Shown one piece after another: positions 44,240-52,761 of a stretch of DNA of 64,000 nucleotides (position 1 is the first letter of the stretch; each line of letters starts with the position of its first letter). The translations under genes were made by a program, and so were the position numbers. This DNA is from Cryobacterium sp. Y11. GTDB lineage: Bacteria; Actinomycetota; Actinomycetes; Actinomycetales; Microbacteriaceae. The notes beneath the pieces were generated by a model that did no database searches, was not told where the DNA came from, and saw only the letters and a list, made by a program, of their open reading frames with translations. The stretch is taken from contig NZ_PJJO01000061.1 of the NCBI RefSeq assembly GCF_002929535.1, forward strand, positions 310,001 through 374,000, in the 5' to 3' direction.

Positions 44240-45775
44240 CTAGGGGCGACGACTCCAGGCACGCCAGAAGCGGGCCTCGGCGTGAGCAGCCTTCTGCTGT
44301 TCCAGTGCGTGCAGACGACCGTAGCTGAAGGTGTTCTCGCCGCGGAGGTATGCGTCGACGCCGCCGCGCTGAAGCAGGCGGTGGCGGGCGATGACGCTGT
44401 CGTGCTGGTCACCGAGAATGGTCTGCAACTTTTGCGCGAATCGGCTCACCGCTGCGGCGCGCTTAGGGCGCAGTGGATGCGCCGTCTCGGCCGCATAGCG
44501 CAGTCGCTTGGCGCGTTTGCGTGCCTCGTGCAGGGCGAGGTCACGCTCGGCACCCGGCGTGGTCTTGGTGGCCGCTCGCACCGCACGGCGCAGCTTCTTC
44601 CACTCTTTGTTGATCAGCTTCGGCACGACCGTGCGCGCCTCGGAGCGGGCCACGTCGGTGAATGGCGCAGAGGCCACGAGCGCCGACAGGGCGTCGAGCA
44701 GCCGAAAGTAGCGGGGGGTGTCGAGGGCGGTCAGCAGAGCCTGGTGCGCCGCGTCGGAATCGGTATCGGAACGACTGCCCAGACGCTCGCGAATCGGACC
44801 GAGCAGCAGCCCATCGGGCTCGCGATCGAGGTGACCGATGAGGCGGCGTTGCAGCACCTCTTCGTCGCGCGAGCCGCCGAGGACGGTCCCGAGCCAGACG
44901 AGTTCGCTGCGCAAATGCAGCACCACCGTCGCGTCGAGCAGTGAGTGGTACGTGGCGAGTACCGAGCGCAGCCGGCGGGTGGCGACGCGCATCGCGTGCA
45001 CGGCGCCTGCCGTGGCTTGCCGCACCTGGGGGTCCTGCGCGCGCAGCACCTCAAATTGTTCGTGCAGGCTGAGCACCAGTACATCGCCAGCCCAGCCGGA
45101 GGGGCGAGGTCGACGGGGCGCTGCACGTAGCTGGCCGGGCTGAGCGGCCTGGCCGGGAAACCGGTCGCCGAGAGCGCGGGCCAGTTTGGAGGCGTGCACC
45201 GATACCAGGATGCCGCCGGACGCGAGCACGGACCGAGCGGCGTCGAGCAGGTCGTCGGGGCCATCGACGAGTTCGATCTCCCATTCACGCCAGGCAGCGT
45301 TCGTCGGATCGTGAACGAGGCGCTCGGACCGTACATGGTCGTCGCAGAGCACAGCGAGGGTCTCACCATCCACACCAATCAGGGAATGGACGACCCGATG
45401 GGTGTGCAGTTGGGCCACGGGAACGAGCTGGGTGTCCCGTATGTGAAACCGCACGAGCTGCGTCAGCGACTCGGGAACGGCATCCGCTTTATCGAATACG
45501 TGCTTGCCCAGCGGTGCATGTATTTCGTGTCGGCGGCCGGCCGCCAGTGGCAATTTCAGGTGCCACCCGGCGTCGTCGCCTCCGGTGCGACGACGCAGGG
45601 TGATGTGCGCGGCGGTGAGCACGAGATCGGCCGTGTCGAAGTAGACGGCCTCAAGATCGTGGGTGACCAGGGCAGCGATCGTCTGCACCCCGGGGATATC
45701 GGTCAACCGGGGCAGCAGCGCCGCTTCGTCGACGTCAAACTTGAGTTCTGTCTCGATGCCGCCGTTAGTGTCCAC
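44240..45775 (-). CDS. CYTH-CHAD domain protein
   Basis: Residues 1-200 form a CYTH triphosphate tunnel domain: the signature ETELKFDVDE (the family's ExExK, here IETELKF), VYFDTADLVLTAAHITLRRR, and WREWEIELVDGPDD. Residues 230-510 are a helical CHAD domain with conserved His/Arg: VHAMRVATRRLRSVLATYHS, and HEARKRAKRLRYAAET. CHAD binds polyphosphate, and this pairing is common in actinobacteria, suggesting inorganic polyphosphate or triphosphate as ligand. The start is GTG at 45775. Function in detail is unknown. Confidence 0.92.
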   Translation of the reverse strand: MDTNGGIETELKFDVDEAALLPRLTDIPGVQTIAALVTHDLEAVYFDTADLVLTAAHITLRRRTGGDDAGWHLKLPLAAGRRHEIHAPLGKHVFDKADAVPESLTQLVRFHIRDTQLVPVAQLHTHRVVHSLIGVDGETLAVLCDDHVRSERLVHDPTNAAWREWEIELVDGPDDLLDAARSVLASGGILVSVHASKLARALGDRFPGQAAQPGQLRAAPRRPRPSGWAGDVLVLSLHEQFEVLRAQDPQVRQATAGAVHAMRVATRRLRSVLATYHSLLDATVVLHLRSELVWLGTVLGGSRDEEVLQRRLIGHLDREPDGLLLGPIRERLGSRSDTDSDAAHQALLTALDTPRYFRLLDALSALVASAPFTDVARSEARTVVPKLINKEWKKLRRAVRAATKTTPGAERDLALHEARKRAKRLRYAAETAHPLRPKRAAAVSRFAQKLQTILGDQHDSVIARHRLLQRGGVDAYLRGENTFSYGRLHALEQQKAAHAEARFWRAWSRRP

Positions 45776-45814
45776 GATTCAGCCTAGCGCGGGACCCGCG
45801 CCAGGCTGCCGGGG

Positions 45815-46978
45815 TTAGACGCCCGCGAGCCAGAGGTCGGGGCCGAAGATCTCATAGTGGATGCGATCGGCCGGCACGCCGGACTGCAGCGCCTGGGCGC
45901 GGAGGCTGCGCATGAACGGGAGCGGACCGCAGAGGTACACCGAGGCATCCTCCGGGATCGTCACGTTCTTGAGCGACATGAAGCCCTCGTGGTGGCCCAC
46001 GCTCGGAATCTCCAGCCAGAGTTCGAGTTCGGCCGCTTCCAGCAGGGCAACGTCTTCGTTCATCTGGTCGCGTAGCGCCCAGCGCTCGAGGTTGCTTTCG
46101 GCGTGGAGTACGAGCACCTCACGCGTGGAGCCGGTGTCCACCAGGGAACGCAGGATGGAGGCGCTGGGTGTGCAGCCGATTCCGGCCGAGGCCAGGATCA
46201 GCGGGCCGGTGCCATTATCTAGGGTGATATCGCCGCACGGCACGGAGAGGATGAGCGTGTCGCCGACCTGTACGTCGCGGTGCAGCACGGGGGAGACCTC
46301 GCCGTCGGCGTCGAGCTTGGTGGTGAAGACTCGCGTTGTGGCCGTGCCGGCTGAGAGGGAGTACTGACGCACTTGGCGGATGCCGTCGGGCATGACGGCG
46401 GTGACGCTGACGTACTGGCCCGGCAGGGCTGGCGTTACGGGGGTGTCGTCGGCCGGTTCGAGGGTGAACGTGACGGCGTCGGTTCCCGCCGCTTCCTTCT
46501 TCACAACGGTCCATGGGGCGAGCGGCTTGTCGCTGGCAAGTCCCGCGTAGAGGCCCTTCTCCATCTTGATCAGCGCGTGGGCCATCAGCCAGTAAACCTC
46601 GGTCCAGGCGGCGGCGATTTCGGCGGTGATGACGTCGCTGAGTTCGTCGGCGATGCCCTCGAACAGGTACTTGTAGACGATGTCATACTGCTCGGGCTGA
46701 ATATCGAGGGAGACGTGCTTGTGGGCGATGCGGGAGAGCATGGCCTCCGGAGTGATGTCGGGGTTTTGCACCATGTGGGTTGCGAAGACAGCGATGCTGC
46801 CGGCGAGGGCCTGCTGCTGCGTGCCGTTCTTCTGATTGGACCGGCTGAACAAGCCGTCGAACAATTCGGGGTGAGCGGTGAGCATGCGCTTGTAGAAGTT
46901 TCTCGCGATCTGGGGCATCCGCTCGCCGACCAGCGGCAGGGTTGCTTCGATGAGGGGGAGGGACTGGGGCGAAAGCAT
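45815..46978 (-). CDS. hmp: Flavohaemoprotein (nitric-oxide dioxygenase)
   Basis: Oxidises NO to nitrate. Residues 1-140 are a bacterial globin with NFYKRMLTAHPELFDGLFSR, HMVQNPD and the haem-binding His in ALSRIAHKHVSLDIQPEQY. Residues 150-250 are the FAD domain with RQYSLSAG. The C-terminal part binds NAD, with LASAGIGCTPSASILRSL and IHYEIFGPDLW. At 387 residues it is full length. A strong ribosome site, GAAGGAG, precedes the ATG. The nsrR gene lies immediately upstream in the same direction, so this is an NO-responsive unit. Confidence 0.95.
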   Translation of the reverse strand: MLSPQSLPLIEATLPLVGERMPQIARNFYKRMLTAHPELFDGLFSRSNQKNGTQQQALAGSIAVFATHMVQNPDITPEAMLSRIAHKHVSLDIQPEQYDIVYKYLFEGIADELSDVITAEIAAAWTEVYWLMAHALIKMEKGLYAGLASDKPLAPWTVVKKEAAGTDAVTFTLEPADDTPVTPALPGQYVSVTAVMPDGIRQVRQYSLSAGTATTRVFTTKLDADGEVSPVLHRDVQVGDTLILSVPCGDITLDNGTGPLILASAGIGCTPSASILRSLVDTGSTREVLVLHAESNLERWALRDQMNEDVALLEAAELELWLEIPSVGHHEGFMSLKNVTIPEDASVYLCGPLPFMRSLRAQALQSGVPADRIHYEIFGPDLWLAGV

Positions 46979-47058
46979 GAATACTCCTTCTGCGTGTCGG
47001 CACCCGTTTGTGGGGCCTTCATCAAAAGTAGCATTTCGTATACCAAATAAACGGATGC

Positions 47059-47077
47059 TTTCTACAAGTCGTAGAAA
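47059..47077. promoter_or_regulatory. Palindromic operator candidate for NsrR before hmp
   Basis: TTTCTAC and GTAGAAA form a perfect 7-bp inverted repeat with a 5-nt spacer, about 80 bp before the hmp start. A second related element, GTAGCATTT, lies nearer the gene (47028-47036). NsrR sites are AT-rich dyads, and the location between nsrR and hmp fits. Not proven. Confidence 0.5.
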
Positions 47078-47092
47078 TTAGGGACTTTAGTC

Positions 47093-47536
47093 CTACCGCA
47101 CCAATCCGAGCTCCACCAGAACCGGTGTGGCGGACTTTCCGTGCGGGAGAGCCGCGATGATGATGCCGTCAAGCTCGCGGTAAAAGGATTCCCGGGCCCG
47201 GCGCAGTGCGCCGCGGAGGCCGCATCCGTTTATCAGCGGGCAGGGTCCGTTGGGTGAGTCGCAGGCCGCGAGATCGGTGCGGGTGTCGAGCTGGCGCAGC
47301 AGGGCACCGACGGTGGCAGAGCGACCGAGGTCGCTGATGCGCACTCCGCCGCTGCGCCCGCGAATGACCTCGACCAAGCCGAGCTCGCGCAGTCGCATGA
47401 TGGCCTTACTGACGTGGTTGTATGGCGTGCCGACGTCGCCGGCGATGACCCGCGAGGTGAACGTGACGCTCTCCGGTGCTTCGCCCAGCAGCATGAGCAC
47501 CCGCAGACACACGTCGGAGAAAACGTTAATCCTCAT
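47093..47536 (-). CDS. nsrR: Rrf2-family nitric-oxide sensor repressor NsrR
   Basis: A 147-residue Rrf2 regulator with winged helix (MRINVFSDVCLRVLMLLGEA to VSKAIMRLRELGLVEVIRGR) and the cluster-binding segment ACDSPNGPCPLINGC, with Cys at 92, 99 and 105. That three-Cys spacing is what NsrR uses to hold its iron-sulphur cluster. It lies just upstream of hmp on the same strand. By knowledge of the family it represses hmp until NO destroys the cluster. Confidence 0.93.
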   Translation of the reverse strand: MRINVFSDVCLRVLMLLGEAPESVTFTSRVIAGDVGTPYNHVSKAIMRLRELGLVEVIRGRSGGVRISDLGRSATVGALLRQLDTRTDLAACDSPNGPCPLINGCGLRGALRRARESFYRELDGIIIAALPHGKSATPVLVELGLVR

Positions 47537-47581
47537 CTTCTAACTGTAGATGCGCCGGTCGCACCGCGAGAGTAAGAGAGA

Positions 47582-48334
47582 ATGGGGCAAGTGAACACTG
47601 AGTCGGAGACGCTGTTTGAGGTAATCCGCTTCGTGGACCTGGCGGGCGTGCTCGCCAACGCCATTCTTGGCGGCGTCGCCGCGCGCACCGCACGCCTCGA
47701 TATTGTCGGCTTCGTTGTGCTTGCCATTATGAGCGGGCTCGGCGGCGGCATGATCCGAGACACGCTGTTGCAGCAGGGCAGCCCGGCGGCACTGCTCGAC
47801 CCGGCCTATCTGATCGTTGCCATCCTCGGTGGGGTCATCGCCTTCTTCGTCACATTCAACGGCCGGTGGACCCGACGGGTGCTGTTGCTGCTTGACGCGC
47901 TCGCCGTGGGGTGCTGGGCGGCGGTGGGGGTGCAAAAGGCGCTCGATGCCGGTCTCGGCTGGCTTCCGGCCATTCTGCTGGGCATGATCACCGCGGTCGG
48001 TGGTGGCATGGTGCGCGACATCATGCTGCTCAAGGTTCCGACCATCTTTGGCGGCAATACCCTCTATGCCACGAGCGCGCTGCTCGCGAGCAGCGAAATG
48101 GTTATTTTGAGCAAGCTCGGGTTCGTCGCAATCGGCACCGGCGTGGCCATTCTCAGCGGCGCCGCCCTGTCGCTGCTGGCCAAACGGTACGGCTGGATTC
48201 TGCCGACCGGCTATGCGCTGCGCATTCCGAAGCCGATTTTGCTGCTGAACCCCGTGGCGTGGCGGCAGCGCCGTCTCGATGCCCGCAATGCCCGCAACGG
48301 TGTGAATCCCGACGATCCGGGTGCCAGCGTCTAG
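47582..48334 (+). CDS. TRIC-like (UPF0126) membrane protein
   Basis: A 250-residue protein with two repeats of three helices, each carrying a glycine-rich loop: GLGGGMIRDTLLQQ and AVGGGMVRDIMLLK. This is the UPF0126/YadS family, structurally a trimeric intracellular cation channel homologue. A short positive C-terminal tail follows. Start is ATG at 47582 or GTG at 47591; the latter has GGGG upstream. Its role in bacteria is not firmly known. Confidence 0.9.
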   Translation: MGQVNTESETLFEVIRFVDLAGVLANAILGGVAARTARLDIVGFVVLAIMSGLGGGMIRDTLLQQGSPAALLDPAYLIVAILGGVIAFFVTFNGRWTRRVLLLLDALAVGCWAAVGVQKALDAGLGWLPAILLGMITAVGGGMVRDIMLLKVPTIFGGNTLYATSALLASSEMVILSKLGFVAIGTGVAILSGAALSLLAKRYGWILPTGYALRIPKPILLLNPVAWRQRRLDARNARNGVNPDDPGASV

Positions 48335-48403
48335 TTTCGCAGCCACCGGCAGCGACACCGCAGACGCGGGCTGTGGGGGTCCGGGCGCTACTGGGCCAGA
48401 CCG

Positions 48404-49228
48404 TCAAGCCGGGTTCAGTACGGCGAGCGTCACCGCGTGCAGGAGGCCGTTGGTGGCCAGTGCGCTGCCGTGCCACGGCCCGCTCTGGCCGTCGACCGAG
48501 GTAAATGTGCCGCCAGCCTCTTGCACGATCGGCGCCAGGGCCGCCATGTCGTAGGGCTGCAAGTCGAATTCGCCGGCCACGTCCAGGTGACCCTCGGCGA
48601 GCAGCATGTATGACCACATGTCGCCGTAGGCGCGGGTGCGCCACACCTGGCGCGAGAGCGTGATGAGCTCGTCGAGGTGCCCGGCCGCGTCCCACTGTTG
48701 CAGACTGCCGTAGCTGATGGATGCCTCGGCGAGGGTCTCGATGCCGGAGACGCGCAGGCGGGTGGGGGCGGCATCCGCTTGGCTGGCACGTACTGTGCTC
48801 GTATTGCTCGACCAGGCACCGCTGCCTAGTGCGGCCCACCAGCGTTTGCCGAGGGCTGGCGCGCTGACCACGCCGAGCACGGGAACGCCGTCGATGGCGA
48901 GCGAGATGAGGGTGGCCCAGATCGGGATGCCGCGGAGGAAGCCGGCCGTGCCGTCGATCGGGTCGATGATCCATTGGCGAGTGGTCGACCCGGCCGTGCC
49001 GAACTCTTCACCCAGAATGCCGTCCTCGGGGCGCTTTTCGGCGAGCAGACCGCGGATGGCGGACTCGACCGCCTGGTCGGCATCAGTCACCGGGGTGCGG
49101 TCGGGTTTGGTCGTCACGACGAGGTCGAGCGCGGTGAAACGCGCACGGGAAATAGCGTCGGCGGCATCGGCGAGGGCGAGAGCCAGCTGGAGGTCATCGG
49201 ACAGGGCGTAATTTCGCGGTTCAGTCAC
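48404..49228 (-). CDS. hisN: Histidinol-phosphatase, inositol-monophosphatase type
   Basis: A 274-residue magnesium-dependent phosphatase. The metal-binding motifs are DGILGEEFGTAG (GEE) and WIIDPIDGTAGFLRG (DPIDGT); a WDAAGHLDELITL stretch and GEFDLQPYDMAALAPIVQEA follow, with the last conserved Asp. It matches actinobacterial HisN, which dephosphorylates L-histidinol phosphate in histidine synthesis. The family also includes inositol phosphatases, so substrate is likely but not certain. Confidence 0.85.
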   Translation of the reverse strand: MTEPRNYALSDDLQLALALADAADAISRARFTALDLVVTTKPDRTPVTDADQAVESAIRGLLAEKRPEDGILGEEFGTAGSTTRQWIIDPIDGTAGFLRGIPIWATLISLAIDGVPVLGVVSAPALGKRWWAALGSGAWSSNTSTVRASQADAAPTRLRVSGIETLAEASISYGSLQQWDAAGHLDELITLSRQVWRTRAYGDMWSYMLLAEGHLDVAGEFDLQPYDMAALAPIVQEAGGTFTSVDGQSGPWHGSALATNGLLHAVTLAVLNPA

Positions 49229-49353
49229 GGTTTCAAGGATAGTAATTCCGTGAGCGGATGCCGGTCACCGCTCCCTTTCGGCCTCGATTGGCATCATGCC
49301 CTCTCGGGGTGTTAGGGTTACACGTTGCCGCGGGTTGTTCCGCTGCCTCACAT

Positions 49354-49430
<77 letters not shown>

Positions 49431-49468
49431 AAAAGACCTGATCAGATAGTTGATCGGGTCTTTTTTTT
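49431..49468. terminator. Strong hairpin terminator between tRNA-Lys and integrase
   Basis: AAAAGACCTGATCA and TGATCGGGTCTTTT pair over 14 bp with one G-T pair and a 6-nt loop, followed by a run of eight T. The A-run on the left makes it usable for the converging integrase transcript as well. Confidence 0.9.
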
Positions 49469-49506
49469 ATGCCCTTTTGAGTCAGTCGCGATGCGAAATC
49501 TGCGAC

Positions 49507-50640
49507 TTACTCGCTACTTTCAAACATGCCTTCAATGACTCCTGCGAAGTCCGCAACCTCCCGCTGGCGCTCCACGTAATACTTCACAGTAATGTCCGAC
49601 GAGCCGTGACCTAGCTGCGCCTGAGCCGCCTCGATACCGACCAGCTTGTCCAAATGGGTTGCTACTGCCTTGCGGAAATCCCTGGGAGTCTTGCCCTCAT
49701 AGACGGTCCCGTCGATTGCCTGACGCCACTGTCGCCGCGAGTTGTTGGGCCAGCGATAGGTACCCGTGCTCGACGGGAAAACCATAGGGTAAACGGATTC
49801 AACACGGCGCTGCGTGAGCATGCCCAGCACGCTCGCCGGCAACGTCAATCCGCGGTGGCCCGCTTCGGATTTTGGGTGTGCCTGACGCTGCAACTTTCCG
49901 GTCACGTCGTCCACCACAAGCGTCCCTGTGATCCTGAGCACGCCCGTATCTACCTCAAGGTCTTCCCACCGGATCGCGAGCGCCTCACCCTGACGGCATC
50001 CGGTAGCCATCAAGAGCATGCTGAGCTCGTGCAGCTCTGACGTGTGGCCTTCATCATAGGCAACGAACAATGACCGCATGGCGTGGATATCTGAAAGCGC
50101 GATCACCTTCACTTCGCGTTTCTTTGGGCTGATCGACATCGTCTCTTTTACTGGATTGCGATTGACTGCACCTTGGCGAGTAGCCAATGCGAACATCTGG
50201 AGCAGGACCGTACGCGCCGTGCGCGCTGCCGTAGGCGTAACCATAAGTCCTTTGAGGAATCGGTCGAGCCGGGGGATCGATGCCTCTCTCAGGCGAACCT
50301 CGCCGATGCCGGGAATGATCTTGCTTCGGATGCTACTGCGGTAGGTGGTTAGCGTTCCAGCTACGGTCTCCTTGATCTTGAGCTCTTCGAGCCATTTCCC
50401 GGCCAGTTCCTCGATTGTCGATTCGGGGGACAGGAGGTCGCCTCCCGTTTGCTCTGCGATCTTCGCTTTGAGTGCTTTCTCGAGAATGCGCGCGGCCTCG
50501 GGCTCAGTTCTACCGTTCCGCTGCATGCGACTCCGGTGACCACTGGAATTGCGATAGTAGGCGGACGCCTGAGCCTGACCGTTGACGGTGCTGCGTGTAA
50601 TCTTTCCCCACGCATCGAGGTCAAGGGGCGGTCTAGGCAT
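49507..50640 (-). CDS. int: Phage tyrosine integrase
   Basis: A 377-residue integrase. The N-terminal arm-binding part has ARILEKALKAKIAEQTGG. The core-binding part has TVAGTLTTYRSSIRSKIIPG. The catalytic domain contains MLLMATGCRQGEALAIRWED (first Arg), HPKSEAGHRGLTLP, TPRDFRKAVATHLDKL (HxxR variant RDFRKAVATH), QAQLGHGSSDITVKYYV (last His and the Tyr nucleophile). It is encoded leftward, toward tRNA-Lys, which fits integration into that tRNA. Confidence 0.95.
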   Translation of the reverse strand: MPRPPLDLDAWGKITRSTVNGQAQASAYYRNSSGHRSRMQRNGRTEPEAARILEKALKAKIAEQTGGDLLSPESTIEELAGKWLEELKIKETVAGTLTTYRSSIRSKIIPGIGEVRLREASIPRLDRFLKGLMVTPTAARTARTVLLQMFALATRQGAVNRNPVKETMSISPKKREVKVIALSDIHAMRSLFVAYDEGHTSELHELSMLLMATGCRQGEALAIRWEDLEVDTGVLRITGTLVVDDVTGKLQRQAHPKSEAGHRGLTLPASVLGMLTQRRVESVYPMVFPSSTGTYRWPNNSRRQWRQAIDGTVYEGKTPRDFRKAVATHLDKLVGIEAAQAQLGHGSSDITVKYYVERQREVADFAGVIEGMFESSE

Positions 50641-50799
50641 GAGTCGCTTCGATTATTGGGTGGACAGTGTCAGTGGCACCCGATAACCTCGAAGATATAT
50701 TCGATATCAGGCGGGGGTATGACGTGGTGATGAATGCGGATTCGACGTTGAAAGAAGCGATCGCAGAGGCGCGCCAGAGCGGGGTGAGACTAGAAATAA

Positions 50800-51054
50800 T
50801 CATCGCTCGAGTCGCTGCTTCGCTCGCTCAACGATGACCGTGACATCTACGTTCAGTGCTCCGGCGATCTCCAAAAAGAATCCGAGCGGCATGGAACGCT
50901 CTTTCCTCAAGTAGTTCCGAGTCGAGTCATAGGGCTTGCCGAGTATCGCGGCAAACTGTTTCATGTTGATGCCAGATGCTCCGAGTTCGGCATTGATCTG
51001 GTCAATGATTGCGGACTGGAGCGCGTCATCTTCTTTGGTCATGCGCCTCATCAT
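50800..51054 (-). CDS. Phage repressor-like HTH protein
   Basis: An 84-residue protein with a Cro/CI-type helix-turn-helix: NMKQFAAILGKPYDSTRNYL, followed by RKERSMPLGFFLEIAGALNV. It lies head to head with the Cro-like gene at 51138, with operator-like palindromes between. ATG options are 51054, 51051 and 51042. It is probably the lysogeny repressor, although it is short for one and has no oligomerisation domain. Confidence 0.7.
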   Translation of the reverse strand: MMRRMTKEDDALQSAIIDQINAELGASGINMKQFAAILGKPYDSTRNYLRKERSMPLGFFLEIAGALNVDVTVIVERAKQRLER

Positions 51055-51060
51055 ATGGAC

Positions 51061-51144
51061 TAATTGACCAATTGTCTATATGAAATTGGCCGTTTTTTAG
51101 GCTTGCGGTTGGTCATACGACCACATATCCTTGTCATATGACCA
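51061..51144. promoter_or_regulatory. Divergent operator region with three related palindromes
   Basis: TGGTCATACGACCA (51110-51123) and TTGTCATATGACCA (51131-51144) match in 11 of 14 positions and are near-perfect dyads. A third, TGACCAATTGTCTA (51065-51078), has the same TGACCA half. The second covers the start codon of the rightward gene. This is the layout of a repressor/Cro switch with several operators. Confidence 0.6.
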
Positions 51145-51374
51145 TTCAGAACACCGCGGCAGATGTGGCAGCACGCATCACGAAGGCCCGAAAAGATGCT
51201 GACCGAACCGGAATTTGGCTCTCCATGAACTCAGGGATTTCCGAGAAGACCCTGAGCCGCCGGTTCGCCGCTCCAGAACAATTCACCCTGGCGGAACTAA
51301 GTGCAATCGCCCGGGTTCTCAACTGCGATTTCGATGAAATCCTAATCGGCAACACCACGGCACTGGCCGTCTGA
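51138..51374 (+). CDS. Cro-like HTH regulator
   Basis: A 78-residue protein with MNSGISEKTLSRRFAAPEQF followed by TLAELSAIARVL, an HTH with long second loop. It is divergent from the repressor and begins within an operator palindrome, with no ribosome site, so the transcript may be leaderless. Its stop overlaps the next start by one base. It is probably the early regulator. Confidence 0.65.
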   Translation: MTIQNTAADVAARITKARKDADRTGIWLSMNSGISEKTLSRRFAAPEQFTLAELSAIARVLNCDFDEILIGNTTALAV

Positions 51375-51568
51375 TGTGCACCCTCCCCGCCAACTGGCTC
51401 AATGAGCATGCCGTTGCATCCAAAACGGGAATCAATGTCGAAACTCTCCGCGTGTGGCGCCGGACAAAAAAGCACATCCCGTTCTCCAAGATTGGGCGTC
51501 TCGTTCGGTACGACGAGGGAACTGTCGACGCCTACATGAAGTCGCAAGAAGTGGCCGTGGCAGCATGA
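51374..51568 (+). CDS. Excisionase-like HTH protein
   Basis: A 64-residue protein with SKTGINVETLRVWRRTKKHI, then PFSKIGRLVRYDEGTVDAYM, the helix-turn-helix 17/MerR-like pattern of phage excisionases. It could direct excision or act as a DNA-binding regulator. Starts one base before the previous stop ends and overlaps the antirepressor by four bases. Confidence 0.75.
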   Translation: MCTLPANWLNEHAVASKTGINVETLRVWRRTKKHIPFSKIGRLVRYDEGTVDAYMKSQEVAVAA

Positions 51569-52314
51569 CCGCCCTCGACATCTTCACCCGCTCGGGCGCT
51601 CTCGTCATCTCGTCCGAGACGATCGCTGAAGGCACCGAGAACCAACACAAGAATGTGCTCCAGCTCATCCGCACATACCGCGAGGATCTTGAGGAATTTG
51701 GAAGGGTGGAATCGGAAACGCGACCCTTCGAAACATCCGGAGGGTCGCAGGTCCGCGAGGTGTTCTTCCTGAATGAGCCACAGGCCACCTTGATCCTGAC
51801 CTACATGCGGAACATGGATCGCATTAGGGCATTCAAGAAGGCTCTTGTCCGGGCGTTTTTCGACATGGCACGCCAGGTAACGCCGGCGCCGGCTGAACTC
51901 ACTCGCTTGCAGATACTCGAGCTTGCGATGGAGTCGGAGCAGAGAGCGATTGCAGCGACCGCTCGTGCGGAGGTTGCCGAAGAGTTCAAAGAGGCCATCG
52001 AACTGAACGACGGCATCACCCCGCGCGACTTCCACAAGAAGTATCTGCCCGGAGTGACAGAAACCCAATTCAGCGCTGCCCTGTACCGTCACCGTCTCCT
52101 GATCGATCAGACCGGACAACGCGGGCGCAACGCCAAGGGCAAGATCATCAACGGCAAGCAGCACCGCCACCCTACCTATCAGGGCAAGGCGTTCTTTTAC
52201 CTGCACTCTGAACTCGACCGAGACAAGATCCGGCGCGAACACGTGCGCGTGATTCCCGGCGAGCCTGAGTTGCTGCTCGTGAAGTGGTGCGCAGCTCGAG
52301 GGCTCAGCACCTAA
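51565..52314 (+). CDS. Phage antirepressor / Rha-KilAC protein
   Basis: A 249-residue protein. The first 95 residues have the Rha-type pattern: ENQHKNVLQLIRTYREDLEE, VREVFFLNEPQATLILTYMR and FKKALVRAFFDMARQ. The C-terminal half has DGITPRDFHKKYLPGVTETQ, which continues FSAALYRHRLLIDQTGQRG, and the KilAC-like PTYQGKAFFYLHSELDRDK. Such proteins antagonise the repressor or act in host interaction. The ATG at 51565 overlaps the previous stop (ATGA); the open frame extends back to 51454 but crosses the excisionase gene. Confidence 0.85.
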   Translation: MTALDIFTRSGALVISSETIAEGTENQHKNVLQLIRTYREDLEEFGRVESETRPFETSGGSQVREVFFLNEPQATLILTYMRNMDRIRAFKKALVRAFFDMARQVTPAPAELTRLQILELAMESEQRAIAATARAEVAEEFKEAIELNDGITPRDFHKKYLPGVTETQFSAALYRHRLLIDQTGQRGRNAKGKIINGKQHRHPTYQGKAFFYLHSELDRDKIRREHVRVIPGEPELLLVKWCAARGLST

Positions 52315-52653
52315 CCCCTTCATTCTTTCCCGGTCTCTGACTGGGAATCCGCTGGCGTGCCCTCGGGCATCCGGCAACTGCACCACATTCCCCTGGCCGT
52401 GCGCCGCTGTCAAAGGCCGCGCATAGGAGGGGGAGCACGTTCCTTAATAACTCCACAGCGCGGCACCCGAACGAAATGAGAAGGGGCCAGCCTCCGCACG
52501 GTTTAGCACCCGGCCGGAGAGGCGCAGCCATTCGCTGCGTATGAACGCCACCGCAGTCGTTGACCGACCCCTCGCAAGGGCGGACGACTGCGGCAACGCG
52601 CACCATTCCGGTTCGGTCCGGGGTGCGTAGCTCGGTCATCACGACGGGCACAT
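52315..52653. other. Gap between antirepressor and tRNA-like gene
   Basis: 339 bp without a convincing gene. Two very short overlapping frames start at 52477 and 52541 but give only 18-30 residues. A perfect 10-bp inverted repeat (CCGCAGTCGT and ACGACTGCGG, 52551-52593, with 23 nt between) is present and may be a hairpin or regulatory site. Confidence 0.5.
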
Positions 52654-52724
52654 GGGCGGGTAGCTCAACTGGAAGAGCGCGGGTTTCCCCACCCGATATG
52701 CCGGTTCGATCCCGGCACCGTCCA
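52654..52724 (+). tRNA. Atypical tRNA-Gly-like gene (anticodon CCC)
   Basis: The D-arm (GCTC-AACTGGAA-GAGC) and T-arm (GCCGG-TTCGATC-CCGGC) are perfect. The acceptor GGGCGGG pairs with ACCGTCC except for a G-U and a G-A mismatch at the base. The anticodon region CGGGTTTCCCCACCCG is 16 nt: either a 5-bp stem with a 6-nt TTCCCC loop, or a 4-bp stem with an 8-nt TTTCCCCA loop. Neither is the normal 7-nt loop. CCC (glycine) is the only anticodon that fits. It may be decayed, or may read GGG or frameshift. Confidence 0.6.
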
Positions 52725-52761
52725 CTCAACAACAGGTATCACCCACAGAAAAGAGAACGTC

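Noticed and set aside
50731..50838. 35-codon rightward frame between integrase and repressor
   Set aside because: It overlaps the repressor gene end, has no ribosome site and no similarity.
52477..52630. Two tiny overlapping frames before the tRNA-like gene
   Set aside because: Each is 18-30 residues; the second contains a perfect inverted repeat, so non-coding function is more likely.
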